DNA from: Lindgomyces ingoldianus
Taxonomy: Eukaryota; Ascomycota; Dothideomycetes; Pleosporales; Lindgomycetaceae
Assembly: GCF_010093535.1 (NCBI RefSeq)
Contig: NW_022985162.1
Span: 2,082,637 to 2,146,636, forward strand
Reading direction: 5' to 3'
DNA: 64,000 nucleotides
Part shown: positions 32,427-43,684 of the stretch, in pieces
Numbering within the stretch: the stretch's first letter is position 1
Layout: each line of letters opens with the position of its first letter
Made by a program: the position numbers and the translations under genes
The notes under the pieces: generated by a model
Databases searched by the model: none
What the model saw: only the letters and a program-made list of their open reading frames with translations
Told to the model about the DNA's origin: nothing

Positions 32427-35400
32427 ATGGCTTCGACATATGCGCTCCCTCTGAACACGTCTGCGCATACGCATGGTCATGGACACTCTCAATCGCACTA
32501 CCTGTCAGACCGTCCCCCGTCCTGGGCCGGTCAAGTCAACGGCGTATCATCGGGAAAGAAGGAATCAACACAATCCAGCGCTGGTCACCATCACCACCGC
32601 TCAGAGCTGAATGGCCAATTGCGCGCCCCCGAACCTTCACCCTACGCCGATAGCCGCGAACATAGCCACGACCACTCTAGATCGACTGACAGCGGCTTCT
32701 CACTGAAGCCACTCATGGGGGGCAGGCCTCGGGGCAGGCCTCGAGGGGAGTCCGACCTGGGCCGACCTCCTACTCGGAAGAGTAACGCCGCGGGGAACTT
32801 TGGCTTCTCTCCAATACATGAGACTCCTGCCCCACCACCTTCGACGTACGTATCTGGTCGATTGGAGGGTGAAGAACACCATCTTACAAGTAAATAGGTC
32901 CTGGCTCGAGCTGCCCGAAGCGCTCACTGCGCTCCTCATACCCCTCCCGTTCCTCTTTGCGTCGCTCGCATACCGTACTGTTGTCCCCCAACCTCGAAGA
33001 CACTTCACTGGGCTTGCACCCGCCCACGAGCGATTGCTGGAGTCTGTCACGAAAGAATCTGATACTCCCAGCGCAGCGCCTTGGACTTTGCCTGGCGGCT
33101 CACAATTCCTCTATGCGTGCACGCTTTCGTCAACGACGTTAATTCTGGTTGGGATCATATCAAAGATACGCTCACTGGACCAGCCCTTGGATCGACGGAA
33201 GTCTTTTGGGGGCTCTGAAAGTCCGGGCAATGCACTGGATGTGTTGAGGAATCTCAGCTCGCTTGGCCGTATGTGCAACACCATTTTCGGTGTCCTACTT
33301 CCGTTTTATGCAGCAATGCACTTAGGCGGCGCCATAACGGCTTTCGTTTTGTTGACAGCAGTGACAGCAGGGATAGGAGGTTTTGATCATAAGCCGGGCA
33401 AACATATGATTTGGGATTCTTGGAAGAGGACGCTCCGGACTCGCAAGGTAACTTGCGGCATTCTCGTGCTTGCGGCTATTCTCCACATGCTTGGTTCTGA
33501 GGGTAGCCTAAGTGTCCTCTCCGGTCATCTTGCCTTGACAGCTTCCGTGCTTGTAATCCCTCCTCCCTTTCCTACGGCCGGCTGGTCTTTGGTGACGGGC
33601 CTTAAAGACAGCAATGAATCCTGGAACAGTCGGGGATCGACACGAATAGCTTTGCCAAAGCCGTCTTCTCCATTGACGAGCTCTCCCGAAGATACACTGC
33701 TTACTATTGTCGCAGGTGTCTGTCTCACTGTTTTCACTATTCTGTTTTCCATCATCTCGTCCGATTCACCTTCCATTGCGCGAGATCCAATTGTATTTTC
33801 GACTCTTTCCGTTGCATCAGCAACTGCACTTATCTTCTTTTCAATACCCTCAGCTCTGCGAAGTCAGAAGAAGGTTGGACTTGCACTGGGCTGTCTTTTA
33901 GTCATTGTATTCGGGGGTTTTGAATCTTCAAACACATGGCAGGGAACACTCTACCTCCCGTTGATATGTGCGCTTTCTTTTGGAGCTGTGTCGTTTGACA
34001 CGAAAACTCCTGTGCCTCACGCGCATTCACACGGTCACTCGCATTCCGGTCATAAGCACGCTCATGCACATCATGACCATCATCTTCATGGAAATCATTC
34101 AAAGCTCTCCGAGTTACTCATTGAACAGTGTACGCCTGGGTCCATCATTCATACCATCATGATTGAGAAGGACTCTCGTCGGATTGCGTATTTTGGAGTG
34201 TAAGCCCAATATTAGTACTCCCTACCCGCGGCAACATTGTTACTAACGTATCCTAGGCTCAATCTGAGCTTCATGCTCATTCAATTCTTCTACGGGTTTG
34301 TCAGTGGCTCGTTGGGACTGCTCACAGACAGTATTCACATGCTGTTTGATTGTGCTGGCCTAGGAGTTGGCTTGGCTGCTGCCGTGATGAGCAAATGGCC
34401 CCCGAATACTCGCTTTCCGTACGGCTACGGAAAGGTCGATACTCTCTCTGGCTTTGCAAACGGAGTATTCCTAATGTAAGCAAGTCTCCTAGAAACCTTA
34501 AGTTTTACTAATCCTCCTTTAGGCTTGTGAGTGTGGAGATTGTCTTCGATGCCTTTGAAAGGCTCTGGGAAGGTCATGAGCTGCATCGTCTCAATGAGCT
34601 TCTCATCGTTAGTGTTCTTGGCTTCTTGGTGAATATTGTGGGTCTGACCGCGTTTGGACATGCCCACCACCATGGTCACTCGCACGACCAGTACGTTTCG
34701 TCTAAATATTTCTATTATTGAGGGAGAAATTGACACGAACAGTGATCATGACCACGATCATTCCCACGGCCACTCACACGAAAATGAGAATATGCAAGGC
34801 ATTTTCCTCCATATTCTCGCCGACGCTCTTGGATCTGTGGCGGTCATCATCTCGACCCTTTTAACTAAATACTATGGTTGGTCAGGTTGGGACCCTATTG
34901 CGTCGTGCATCATAGCGCTCCTCATATTCTTTTCCGCCATTCCACTCGTCAAGAGCTCCGGAATGCGTCTACTTCTATCTCTCCCAGCGGACGTTGAGTA
35001 TGGCATACGAAATACCCTCCAAGAGTTGAGTTCTTTACGAGGTGTCGTCGGCTACACTGTTCCTCGCTTCTGGCTCGAAGATGAGGGAGCAGCGCATGCT
35101 GAAGTGCATGCAAAAGAGCACAAAGAATGTAATCACGGGCATTCGCATCATAACGACAATCATTCCCACCATAATCATGGTCACAGCTATGGAGGTCACG
35201 ATTCACAGAGTGATAGTGAACCTCATTCCCATCATCCCCACGACCATTCAAACCATCATGGCCAACATGATCACTCGGATCACGATCATAATCATGGACC
35301 TCGCCAGCAAAAAGTACTGGGCGTTATACACATCATTGCCTCCCGGGCCGCGAATCTCGAGGACGTGAGAGAGCGTACAGTACAATTTCTTAAGGGAAGA

Positions 35401-35478
35401 GGCATGGAGGTAGTCGTTCACGTAGAGACGGAAGGTGAAGGACGATGCTGGTGCGGCGGCGGGGCCAAAGTGGCGTAA
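32427..35478 (+). CDS. msc2: CDF zinc transporter, Msc2/ZnT5-like (ER/Golgi)
   Basis: This is a cation diffusion facilitator that moves zinc into the early secretory pathway. Five exons (32427-32845, 32898-34199, 34257-34475, 34523-34690 and 34743-35478) with introns of 47-57 nt give 947 aa. The cytosolic N-terminus is His/Ser rich (HTHGHGHSQSH, HHHH). About eight extra membrane spans follow (exon 2), as in Msc2 and ZnT5. The C-terminal CDF module has SLGLLTDSIHMLFDCAG, with the HxxxD zinc site, and HILADALGSVAVI, with the second site. His-rich loops lie between spans (HAHSHGHSHSGHKHAHAHHDHH at the end of exon 2, and about 35 His in the C-terminal insert). The Cys-containing end is CWCGGGAKVA. 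The yeast counterpart pairs with Zrg17; none is seen nearby. Classification is firm; the precise compartment is inferred. Confidence 0.93.
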
Positions 35479-38082
35479 GGAAGGAGCTTTGCGTCATGTT
35501 CGACTGTGACGGAGGGGGGTTTTTTTTTTTTCTGGGAATAATTTCTGTTCCAGTCCTGCGGTCAGTATCAATCACACGTACCCAGATGGGAGATGCATCT
35601 TGCGCGGTCCCCTCTCCCGAGGAAACTTCACCTCGCCACACAAAAGGCTTTTTCCATCTCCCCTACGTCCGCGGACACGGCTGTATCTCGGTCTGGAACA
35701 CCCTCGGTCGCCTCTCTGGTATACGAGGTTCGTCCTGGTATCATCCATCCATTGCATTCTAGAAACTGTCTTCTTCGAGTATTCCGTCCATCTGTCGGCG
35801 AGTACCTCACTCTTGGACTCCAGTCCAGGCACGACACGAAATCGGGCCAGATTTTAGTCTAGGCACCTAAGCGCTCTACCCTTTTTGCCTCTTCACCCTC
35901 CCTCACGTTACACATACATGTACATTTATCCACCCATTTCTATCTTACCTCTCTTGCCAGGTTACAAGACATGCGTCATGACCTTCCATGACCCACTCAG
36001 TCACTCAGATGCTTCCATGTCTAGGTTTTTTTCTTTTTACGAACGCGGCGGCGGCGGCTCCGGTGTTTAGGCACCCTATCATTTGTACAATAGATGGTAC
36101 CTAAAATACTAAAGTTTAGATATGAGGCACAAGACCTCTGATACCTTGTGATGGACTCGGCTGCGGAGGCTGATTAGGTAAGAGCTTGAGATCTGAGATG
36201 ATGACTTGAGCGTATCGTGAGATGTGTTGAGGATGTTGGCGCGTGTGTAGTATGCGTGTAGTGGCCGGGGTGTTCCGGAAGGGTTTTGGCGCAGCGTTTC
36301 CGTCTGTCGGTAGTTGGAGAAGTTGGAGCGTGCGACTTTTCAGGTGTGCGTTTGTACGACATCAACACATGAAAGCAGCGCGTTTTATCTCCATTGTTAG
36401 ACATGATGTCGTATGAGAATAATCTCTTGCATTTCGGTCTTTTTGTTTTTTTTCTTTTGGGATTCTCTCTCGACGTTATCGAATCCCATTATCTCATTCG
36501 TTGAGCCAAAAATTCTGAACGCAATGCACGAGCCAAGCCCGAAATTTCGTTCTGCTGCTCTCCTGATCAGATGTCACCACACTTTTTCCTTCATCTCTAC
36601 CCTGGAACCAGCCACTCTTGCTTCACAGTCAAACCGGCTGGTCTATTAAACACGAAATCCGGATTCAGCGCGCTAAATCTTACTTCCGGGCCGATGCGAA
36701 CCGCAATGCGGCGGATAAGTCGGGGCCTGCCCACAGGTGACAGTGAATGATGCGGACAACGTGATGGTTATGTAACGTGAGATGAAGATGCAATTGGAAA
36801 AGGAAACCGGTGGTAGTGCAGGGTGGCTCGATAAACGCGTTACTTGACTTGGAGTTTCCGGCTTGAACGGAGGTGGGGATGTTGTGGATTGTGGTACTGG
36901 AAGGACGAATTGCATGCTCTGCTATGGGCTGGGAAGAAGAAGAAGGAGAGAGGGGGCTGTTTGATGTTGATGCTGTGATTTGATTTGGTTTGAGGGTAGG
37001 TTCGCTGTACCGTGGTGCGGACGAAGGGTAATTTGGGTAAGTGCGAGCGTGCTCAGGGTCTCGCCTTCTTCGTGGAGGAGCATGTTCAGTTATGCCTCAA
37101 TTGCTACCTTCCTCCTCCATCACCATCACCAACAACAATCTCAGTCACTATAATTAACCCAAGCTACACCAAAACCACAGCCCAGCTCATTCAGTCGTAG
37201 TCCCCTTTCTTTATGGTCCGATATCCGCATATGCTTTCCCTCCCAGGAAGTCCCAAATCGAGTACGTGAAGGAGGGGTACTCATAAGCGACGCGTATCAC
37301 TAGCCGTGGAATGCAACACATCCCCCGCATTTAGCAAAATGGGTGGAAGTGGCGTTATCCTCTGCCCCTCTTCTTGTGGTCAGCGATCGAGGGATTGGCT
37401 CGCTATCGAGAGACAATCGCTTGATCGCCAGCTTGCAGTGCAGAAGAAATTGTTGGGAATGGTTGGCGCTGGAACCCTTGGGTATTGACACGAAAAGTTT
37501 CTGCATCGCGTTGCATGTCAATGGCGATCAGCATTCATCCCAGAATTTGTTGAGTCACAGTTTCCAATGTTCTGACGTTTGGAAGATGGCTGTGATTGTG
37601 AAAGTCCTCAATTAGGTATTCTAAAATTACAAGTTTGGCAACACGACAGATGACACTCAGGCAAGTTACTCCGCCCAGTGCATGCACGCCGCTGAAGTAT
37701 GCATACAATTGGGTAGCATGAGAGAAGAAAAGGTTTCCTCAGGTTTCTGATTTGAGCGCTTCAAATCCGTGATGAAAACACCATGCGCCATACCATATCC
37801 ACATTCACTCTATTCCCAGGTGATGATACAATTGAAAGACAAGTCCTCCTGTGATATAAGTCAATTTTGTCACATCCAGGTCGATCCATTGTTGATTGAT
37901 AGACGCAAACTCAAGGCGGCGTTTCCCTCCAACAGAAGAACACTCAGTTGTTGAACTCCAATGATGCTTTTTCTTCTCGAAATGTCGTAGGCCCGTAATG
38001 TCATTCTCTGCCGACAACAATGGGTCGAGAGATGGAAGTGATAGTACATGGGGGTAATGATGTAGTAGTAGCGGCGAGTGGT
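35479..38082. other. 2.6-kb intergenic, no gene seen
   Basis: This stretch lies between the plus-strand zinc transporter and the minus-strand 175-aa gene, so it contains two 3' ends. It carries a homopolymer T run after a G run (35514-35531) and a short CGG run near 36047. Open frames up to 93 aa occur but are low-complexity or lack ATG, introns and family features. Confidence 0.45.
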
Positions 38083-38676
38083 TCAAGGGAAGGGGTGCTC
38101 GAAGTGCTCGGCAATGGACTCTGCAATTTCTCTGTCCACGCTTGAGCGGCGGCGACGCTGGCGTCGCATTTGTTGTTCGGCGTCCATCAGGCGGCCCTGG
38201 ATCCAGGCTCGGTACTTCTCGTCGGAGCGGACGGACTCGGTGTTGAGCAGCTCGGTGAGGGTGGCTTTGATTTGCTGGTTGATTTCGTAGAGTCGATGAG
38301 AGTCTTCAGTTAGGCTCTCATCAACGCTGTTTCGGTGACCCATTCCTGGTTGGGTTGGAATTGGGTAGGCCGACAATGGGTGGGTGGCGATGTACTCTGG
38401 CTCGGCTGACCAGGAGGAGGCATAGGCAGGCCGAGAGAAAGTTGGTGATGAGGAGAGAGACTGGAATTCGGGCGATGAGGCCGTCATTGGCGAGGCTGTT
38501 GGGATTTGGAGAGATAGGCGGCGGCGAAGGACCTCTTGCTGAGATGACAGAAGCATGTATTTCTGCATCGAGTCGCCCTGACGAGAAGATGTTAGTAAGA
38601 GGATGCTATCTAAGGCTGGCATAAGGAGGGGGCGGCTGCTCACCCCGCTCAGAGAGTGTCTTGGTGAGTGCGCCAT
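38083..38676 (-). CDS. uncharacterised Ser-rich protein with C-terminal coiled coil
   Basis: Two exons (38676-38644 and 38577-38083) with a 66-nt intron (GTGAGC...GTCAG) give 175 aa, from the ATG at 38676 (MAHSPRHSLSG). Just after the junction is a compact motif, GDSMQKYMLLSSQQEVLRRR. A Ser/Pro/Thr-rich, probably disordered stretch follows (residues about 35-105). The C-terminal 65 residues are charged and helical (SHRLYEINQQIKATLTELL ... RRQRRRRSSVDREIAESIAE), with a basic patch that could bind nucleic acid or act as a nuclear signal. It resembles conserved hypothetical proteins of filamentous fungi but I cannot name a function. Codon use and splice signals support a real gene. Confidence 0.7.
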   Translation of the reverse strand: MAHSPRHSLSGVSSRPLLMPALDSILLLTSSRQGDSMQKYMLLSSQQEVLRRRLSLQIPTASPMTASSPEFQSLSSSPTFSRPAYASSWSAEPEYIATHPLSAYPIPTQPGMGHRNSVDESLTEDSHRLYEINQQIKATLTELLNTESVRSDEKYRAWIQGRLMDAEQQMRRQRRRRSSVDREIAESIAEHFEHPFP

Positions 38677-40646
38677 AGTGGTGCAGCAGGCTGTGGATCT
38701 GCTTCGCTGAGGGCTGAAAGCGTAAAGTGCAAAATTGAAAACCTCGGGAAGCGGGCAGAACAGTATCTGGCGGAATGCGGGGTGTGGAGTTGTTGATATA
38801 CTGATAAGTGTTGAGGCAAAGTGGTGGTACAGAAGCGTCTAGCTTTCCCTGGAGCTCAGGTTAGGTCTGGAAGGCAAGGGTGCATCTGCAGGCGCTGCAG
38901 AGGCCAGTAAGCCAGTAGTACGCTTGGAGGTGGCAGGTGGTTGGTGGGCTGAGCAGTAAGGTGATATCAGAACAGGCCGGTGGTGTGTCAAACACGAAAG
39001 CGCAAGCTGATTTGTAGGTAATAGCAGTTGCAGTGAAGCAGGAGTCGCCGGGACAAATAGGGAGCAGTGAAGAGCGCTGGAAGAGATCTTAGGCCTTTTA
39101 TTATTGCGGCCGTCTTGAGGATGAGCGTTCCTCGTAGTGTGCCAAAAATGGCCATGACGTTGAATGGGGAACACCCTTTCGAATCATGGAAGGCACAGGA
39201 GCGCAGGAGCATCAAAGCTTCTCTGGAAGGGTAGGGCTGAATCGAGGCGGCTGTTTGGGGCTTTTCATCCTCCTGCTCCTCTTCTGGCACCTTTCTGCGC
39301 GGCTTCCGGCGATCCAGTGCTGAGGGTTGGCGTTGAGGAGTTGATTGGACGCAACTGGCGATCGCATCCTTCGGGAGAGCCCGAAACAGCCAAGGCTACT
39401 GGGTCCGGTCATCACGTCACCAGCTTGTAGGTGCTCAGATCAGGACGTTGGTGCAGCATCGCGATCAAAAACACACACCACCATGATTCCCCGTGCCTGA
39501 CTATCGCCGATTGTGCCAGCCGCAAGCTCAAGTTGTACCTGCATGCCCTCCTTTCTGCCGCGGAACAGGTTTCCTGGCCGTCCTGCTGCACATTCATTGC
39601 CGGCATGGCAGTTGGCATTCTCAGTGGACCTTCTATCCACCAGACCGACGGCCGTCGCACATTAATAGGAGGCTTATTGTATAGCATCCATGTGGTAGAT
39701 GTGATCCCCAATGACGTCCGCCAGAAACATACGCTGTCTGTTCTTGACACTTGTTTCGACTCGACTTGAGAATTTCGGGGATTTTTCGACGTCATCTGTG
39801 CCCGAGCCTCACCTCAGTCTCACGCTCTCAAACTCTCACAAGGTTCATCTCAGATTTGCATCTTTTGGGATTGAGTGTGGCTTTGTCCCACGCCTGTTAC
39901 TATCGCACTGTGGGATGTCCTATCGCCGCCATACAGGTCCGGAAAAATAAAAGTTTTTAAGCCTTATTAAGTGGTGCATCGGTAGATGCTGCTGCAGTCT
40001 TGCTATATTTCTTTGTCCTCCACTATATGCGCGGCAGAACAGGCAGGCTCCGAGGCACAGGACTGTGGCGGCTTCCCAAGGTCGACATCATGGTGATCGC
40101 ACGAACTATACGGTGTAGCCCTTGTCCTCTGATGTTGAAATGTGTCCCACGTCAAGCAGGGGTTAACGTCATGTTGAAGTCGATGGATGATGGAGAGTCC
40201 ACGTAAAAGGAAAATTCCTATTCATTGGTGTCGCAAAGCCATGCATGTCACAGGGTTCTTCTTCTAGAAAGCTGGAACGCAACGTCGATTCCCTCGACGT
40301 CACCTGCTGTCGCAGTCCGGTTCTTGAATACATGGTAAGCCCTCGCCGGCGGTATCACATTAGGGGTAAAATAAGAGTATCAGACGGCGAAGTCGTCGAG
40401 GTTTTAGGGCCATAGTGGGATTCTAAGTCTGTGCCCACAGAGAAGGCTATAATGATGGCAAACCTACTCACTCAGGCTGCCTAGAAAATCTTTCTGATGC
40501 AGTTCTTGCTACCAGTGCCTCTGCCGCTTTTTTGTGACGGCCAGCCCCACGTCATCGTACGCATCAAACGGGAGGACGGAGGACGGAGTAATAACATGTC
40601 CAGAGAGCTTACTACTGGTTTGCTGTGGGTGTATGCGCTGCCCCGA
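38677..40646. other. 2-kb intergenic with one open frame lacking ATG
   Basis: This is the upstream side of the 175-aa gene. On the minus strand, about 39390-38988 stays open for some 130 codons and includes a basic then acidic, coding-like stretch (LDRRKPRRKVPEEEQEDEKP). It has no ATG at the start and no obvious acceptor except a CAGTAG at its 5' end. It might be an exon or a long 5' leader of the 175-aa gene. Nothing else is supportable. Confidence 0.4.
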
Positions 40647-41291
40647 CTACTCTTGGGTCTTCTGGCGCTCGGTCCAGAATCCTTTGCCGTAGCTGATCAG
40701 GATCTCTTCACCCTTTGCGATGCCTTTCACTCTCTTCCCACTCTTACCTACACTGAGGACAAATACTCCAATTCTCTTTTCTCCTTTGCCGTTCCCGATG
40801 TCAACGAAAAAGTCGCGAAATTCAGCATTCGGTCCCGTCGAAACTCCACGGTAGTCGTTGATAAACCTAGCTTCATTACCCATCTTAGACGCATCAACGC
40901 CGATACCGAGGTTGCGATCCAGAGATAGGTCATAGTCGGATTGCTCATCAGTGTCAGTCTTGTCATGAACGTAGCCTAGATATGGGAGAATGAACGAGTC
41001 CGGCGGAAGGTGTTGGCGAGCGAAAAGGCCATATTGACCATTAGCAGGGTGAGAAGGAGTAACAATCCGCGTTATTCTGGTGTTGGCATACGGGCCTTTT
41101 GTTTTCCTGAGCTGTTCAGTTGCTGGTAAGTCAGATCTGGCAACGATGAGACTTCTAATTGCCACATCCGGCAGCTTTTTAGAATAAGACGGTGCGAGCA
41201 AATAGACCACCCCCTGAGGCCAGTCATTAAGAATCCCGGAACCAGCGAGCTGTGAGCCCAGTGGCTGAACCATGTTCGCCTTTTGGGGCAT
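40647..41291 (-). CDS. SET-domain protein
   Basis: A small protein of 214 aa that is mostly a SET domain, the lysine-methyltransferase fold. The start at 41291 (MPQKANMVQPLGSQL) is the first ATG. The frame is open upstream but only from non-ATG codons, and a TTACAG acceptor near 41330 suggests a 5' UTR intron or an upstream exon. SET features seen are NGQYGLFARQHLPPDSFILPY (SET-N, G-x-G-like start), a GNEARFINDYRG motif at the place of the usual RFxNHSC, and GEEILISYGKGFW with the conserved Tyr near the end. No pre- or post-SET Cys clusters are present. The NHSC variant leaves activity uncertain. The substrate (histone or other protein) cannot be told. Confidence 0.8.
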   Translation of the reverse strand: MPQKANMVQPLGSQLAGSGILNDWPQGVVYLLAPSYSKKLPDVAIRSLIVARSDLPATEQLRKTKGPYANTRITRIVTPSHPANGQYGLFARQHLPPDSFILPYLGYVHDKTDTDEQSDYDLSLDRNLGIGVDASKMGNEARFINDYRGVSTGPNAEFRDFFVDIGNGKGEKRIGVFVLSVGKSGKRVKGIAKGEEILISYGKGFWTERQKTQE

Positions 41292-42057
41292 TGGTGGGTG
41301 CTCTTCAATAAAGTGCGAGCAGATCGCTGTAAGGAAAGGGGAATGTACTTGGGAGTCGACTAACAATCTTCGGAGGCGCTGGTCTGTGGTTTTGTGGAGA
41401 ATAGGGAGACGAGAAAGAGGTCAACCATCTGAAGCTGAGGGTGGTCTGATGTTTCTCTGGAATTAAATTGGTGGTCCCGAGCCGAATGGTAAATATGAGA
41501 GGCGACGAGATAGACTCGGTTAGGGGTGGAAGATGTTGAAGTTTGCAGCTGATGGTGGTGTGGGGCGATTCGTCGCTAGCTGGGCTTATTCCTTCTCGCT
41601 CCAGTGGAAGCCCTTGGAGAGCCGTTGCAGCGCACAGCAACCTCCTGAAGCGACAACTATTGTTTCTTTTGTTCGAGAGGGGAACATGTCGTGTGCGCGA
41701 CGTGTTGTTTTTCATGCTGGCGTCAAAGCCATCCGAAGCCTCATCTCCGGACTCGTTCAGCACGTGCATGGCATGCGCTAAATTCCCTACCGGCGGAATA
41801 CCAGTGGCGCTTGACTCGCTGATGCAAGGCGCGACTACCATATCGTGGGCTTGTGTTTGTTGTTAGCCCTGTTGATGGGATGTTGCGAGCGTGACCTCTA
41901 GCAAAAGGTGGTAGGTCTGGCTGTCTTCCTCTGCATCAAGTGTCAATGCTGCCCCTCATCCCTAACATTCACTTTTGGCATCTCTAGGCGTCCATTCAGA
42001 CTGTTTCGCGCATTGCTTTCCAAATCTCCCGTTTTTCATCTGCTTTGCTGTTTTGCA
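41292..42057. other. upstream region of the SET gene
   Basis: A minus-strand frame (41305-41841) overlaps the likely 5' UTR of the SET gene in a different frame. It is Ser/Pro/Thr rich without a recognisable domain, so it was not called as a gene. Confidence 0.4.
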
Positions 42058-42477
42058 ATGCCCAGTCGCCCACTTCTCCCTTTCCGAGATAGCGGATGGT
42101 CATTCAGGAACAGTCTGCAGGAACCCGCTCGAATCCCCGTTAGCGGACTGAGCACCAACCCACTGCCCGGGGAAGAGTTTCTGAATTCGACGCCGTTACT
42201 ATCAGCTCTGAGAAATGCTGCGTGGGGAGAGGCGCGTTATTTTTGGAGCGTGTTCGACGAGTCCCTCCTCGCACCTTACCCAGCAGAAATCCGCTTTTTA
42301 GAAATGGCGTCGATGCTGCGAGTCGGCCCAGCGCCAAGCCTGCTGACGGGCTTGGGGGAGCCGAGTCTGCACAACACCCAGCCGCCAACATGGAGAACAG
42401 TATCACTGAATGCGATGGATGTCACTACCACGCCCCGGAACATTCGCGGCGAAAGTCTCCGGCGGAGCCTCAGTTAA
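42058..42477 (+). CDS. possible hypothetical protein, 139 aa
   Basis: An uninterrupted frame from ATG 42058 (MPSRPLLPFRDSGWSF) to TAA. The composition is reasonable for a protein (mixed hydrophobic and charged, including SVFDESLLAPYPAEIRFLEM), with no signal peptide from this ATG, no membrane span and no known domain. It stands between the SET gene (divergent) and the GPI-protein gene. An alternative is a chance open frame in a GC-balanced region. Confidence 0.3.
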   Translation: MPSRPLLPFRDSGWSFRNSLQEPARIPVSGLSTNPLPGEEFLNSTPLLSALRNAAWGEARYFWSVFDESLLAPYPAEIRFLEMASMLRVGPAPSLLTGLGEPSLHNTQPPTWRTVSLNAMDVTTTPRNIRGESLRRSLS

Positions 42478-43133
42478 TTCCCATCTTTTCCCATGTCGTA
42501 AGACTTCATCCATCCTTTCATGCGGTGGTGATCAGGCTGCTGCAAGTGACCCGATATCGGCTAGCCCGACCGTTTGTGCACTCTATCCACCTTGAACAAG
42601 TCGTTGTGCACAGCACCGGCCGCGCCATAACGAGTTAGCACCGACAACGAACCATCCAACCTACATGGGGTAAACGGCATGGGTCTGGGCATTGATATTG
42701 GTTTGCAATTTCATTTCTGCGGCCATTGCTAACGTTGATAGGTAGCGTGAGCTTCCTTCAATAAACTGCCCAGATAACTGGCACTTTATCGAGGCTCCCC
42801 CCTTTTCCGTATCCCTACACTCGTCCACAGAGCGCCACGCTCAGGGCCAAGGTGGCCCATGGCTTGCAATCGAATGCAACCGTCCAGAAATGCCCCTGTA
42901 TGTGGAGCCTTGCGCTGGAGTGGCGGTCACGACGAACTTGTTGGTCAGCCATGGTAGGGTGTAGTTCATATAAAGTGGTTTGCCAGGTCAAGTCTTCTTC
43001 TTCCTTCTCACCACACACTCGCTATACGACTAATACACCGGTCTTCACCGATTTCACTCGCTTAATCTACGTCTCACGACCTCCAACACCCTCCGCCAAC
43101 TTAATACCAACGTAAATAATCCCATCAATCATC
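42478..43133. other. promoter region of the GPI-protein gene
   Basis: No gene is seen. A pyrimidine-rich leader (CTTCTTCTTCCTTCTC and CAATCATC) directly precedes the ATG at 43134, typical of a strongly expressed fungal wall-protein gene. Confidence 0.5.
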
Positions 43134-43684
43134 ATGCGTGTCTCCGTCGTTGCCGCTGCCCTCGTGGCCTCTGCTGCTGCCTCTTACAACTACACTGAGC
43201 CTGTGGTCTATACCACTGAAATTGTCAGCGAGTGTGAGTTTCTCATTCTATTTCGTCCCAATATCCAATGCTGATGATTTTATAGATACGACCTACTGCC
43301 CAGGCCCAACCACCATTGCCCATGGCACCAAAACTTACACTATCACTGAGGCCACAGTACGTTTTCCCTGACTCTCCCCAAAATCGATGGATGGGATGTT
43401 GATTAATTCAGACTTTTACCGTGACGGATTGTCCTTGCACGATCTCTAAGCCAGTCGCGCCTAGCACCCCAGTGTATACTCCCCCACCGGTTGTGCACAC
43501 TTCCGCGGCTCCTTACCCAAGCTCCAACGCTTCCGTACCCGTCTATACGCCTCCTGCTGGTACTGCCGCCCCTACGAGCGTCGCACCGACTTCTCCCCCA
43601 GCTTTCACAGGCGCAGCTTCTCGATTCGCTGCTTCTGGAGCCAGTCTTGCTGCCATCTTTGGTCTCGCTGCCTACGTTTTGTAA
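43134..43684 (+). CDS. small GPI-anchored cell-wall protein
   Basis: Three exons (43134-43233, 43286-43356 and 43412-43684; introns 52 and 55 nt) give 147 aa. It begins with a signal peptide (MRVSVVAAALVASAAA). A compact Thr-rich motif with four Cys follows (YTTYCPGPTTIAHGTKTY, then TVTDCPCTIS). Next is a Pro/Ser/Thr/Ala-rich, probably O-glycosylated stalk (residues about 70-125). The C-terminal hydrophobic tail after GAASRFAASG (ASLAAIFGLAAYVL) fits a GPI signal, so the protein is expected in the wall or plasma membrane. Many fungal wall proteins share this CPGPTT...CPC arrangement; the exact role is structural by inference. No catalytic residues are seen. Confidence 0.85.

Noticed and set aside
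32427..35478. His-rich repeats as a separate metallothionein or Hpn-like gene
   Set aside because: They are in frame with the CDF transporter domains and joined by well-supported introns.
35514..35535. G-run followed by T-run
   Set aside because: A simple homopolymer tract in a 3' region; no evidence for a function.
40497..40928. 143-aa plus-strand open frame
   Set aside because: It is antisense to the SET-domain gene, whose protein shows family motifs; the plus-strand product has none.
41305..41841. 178-aa minus-strand open frame upstream of the SET gene
   Set aside because: Ser/Pro/Thr rich with no domain, and it overlaps the probable 5' UTR of the SET gene in a different frame.
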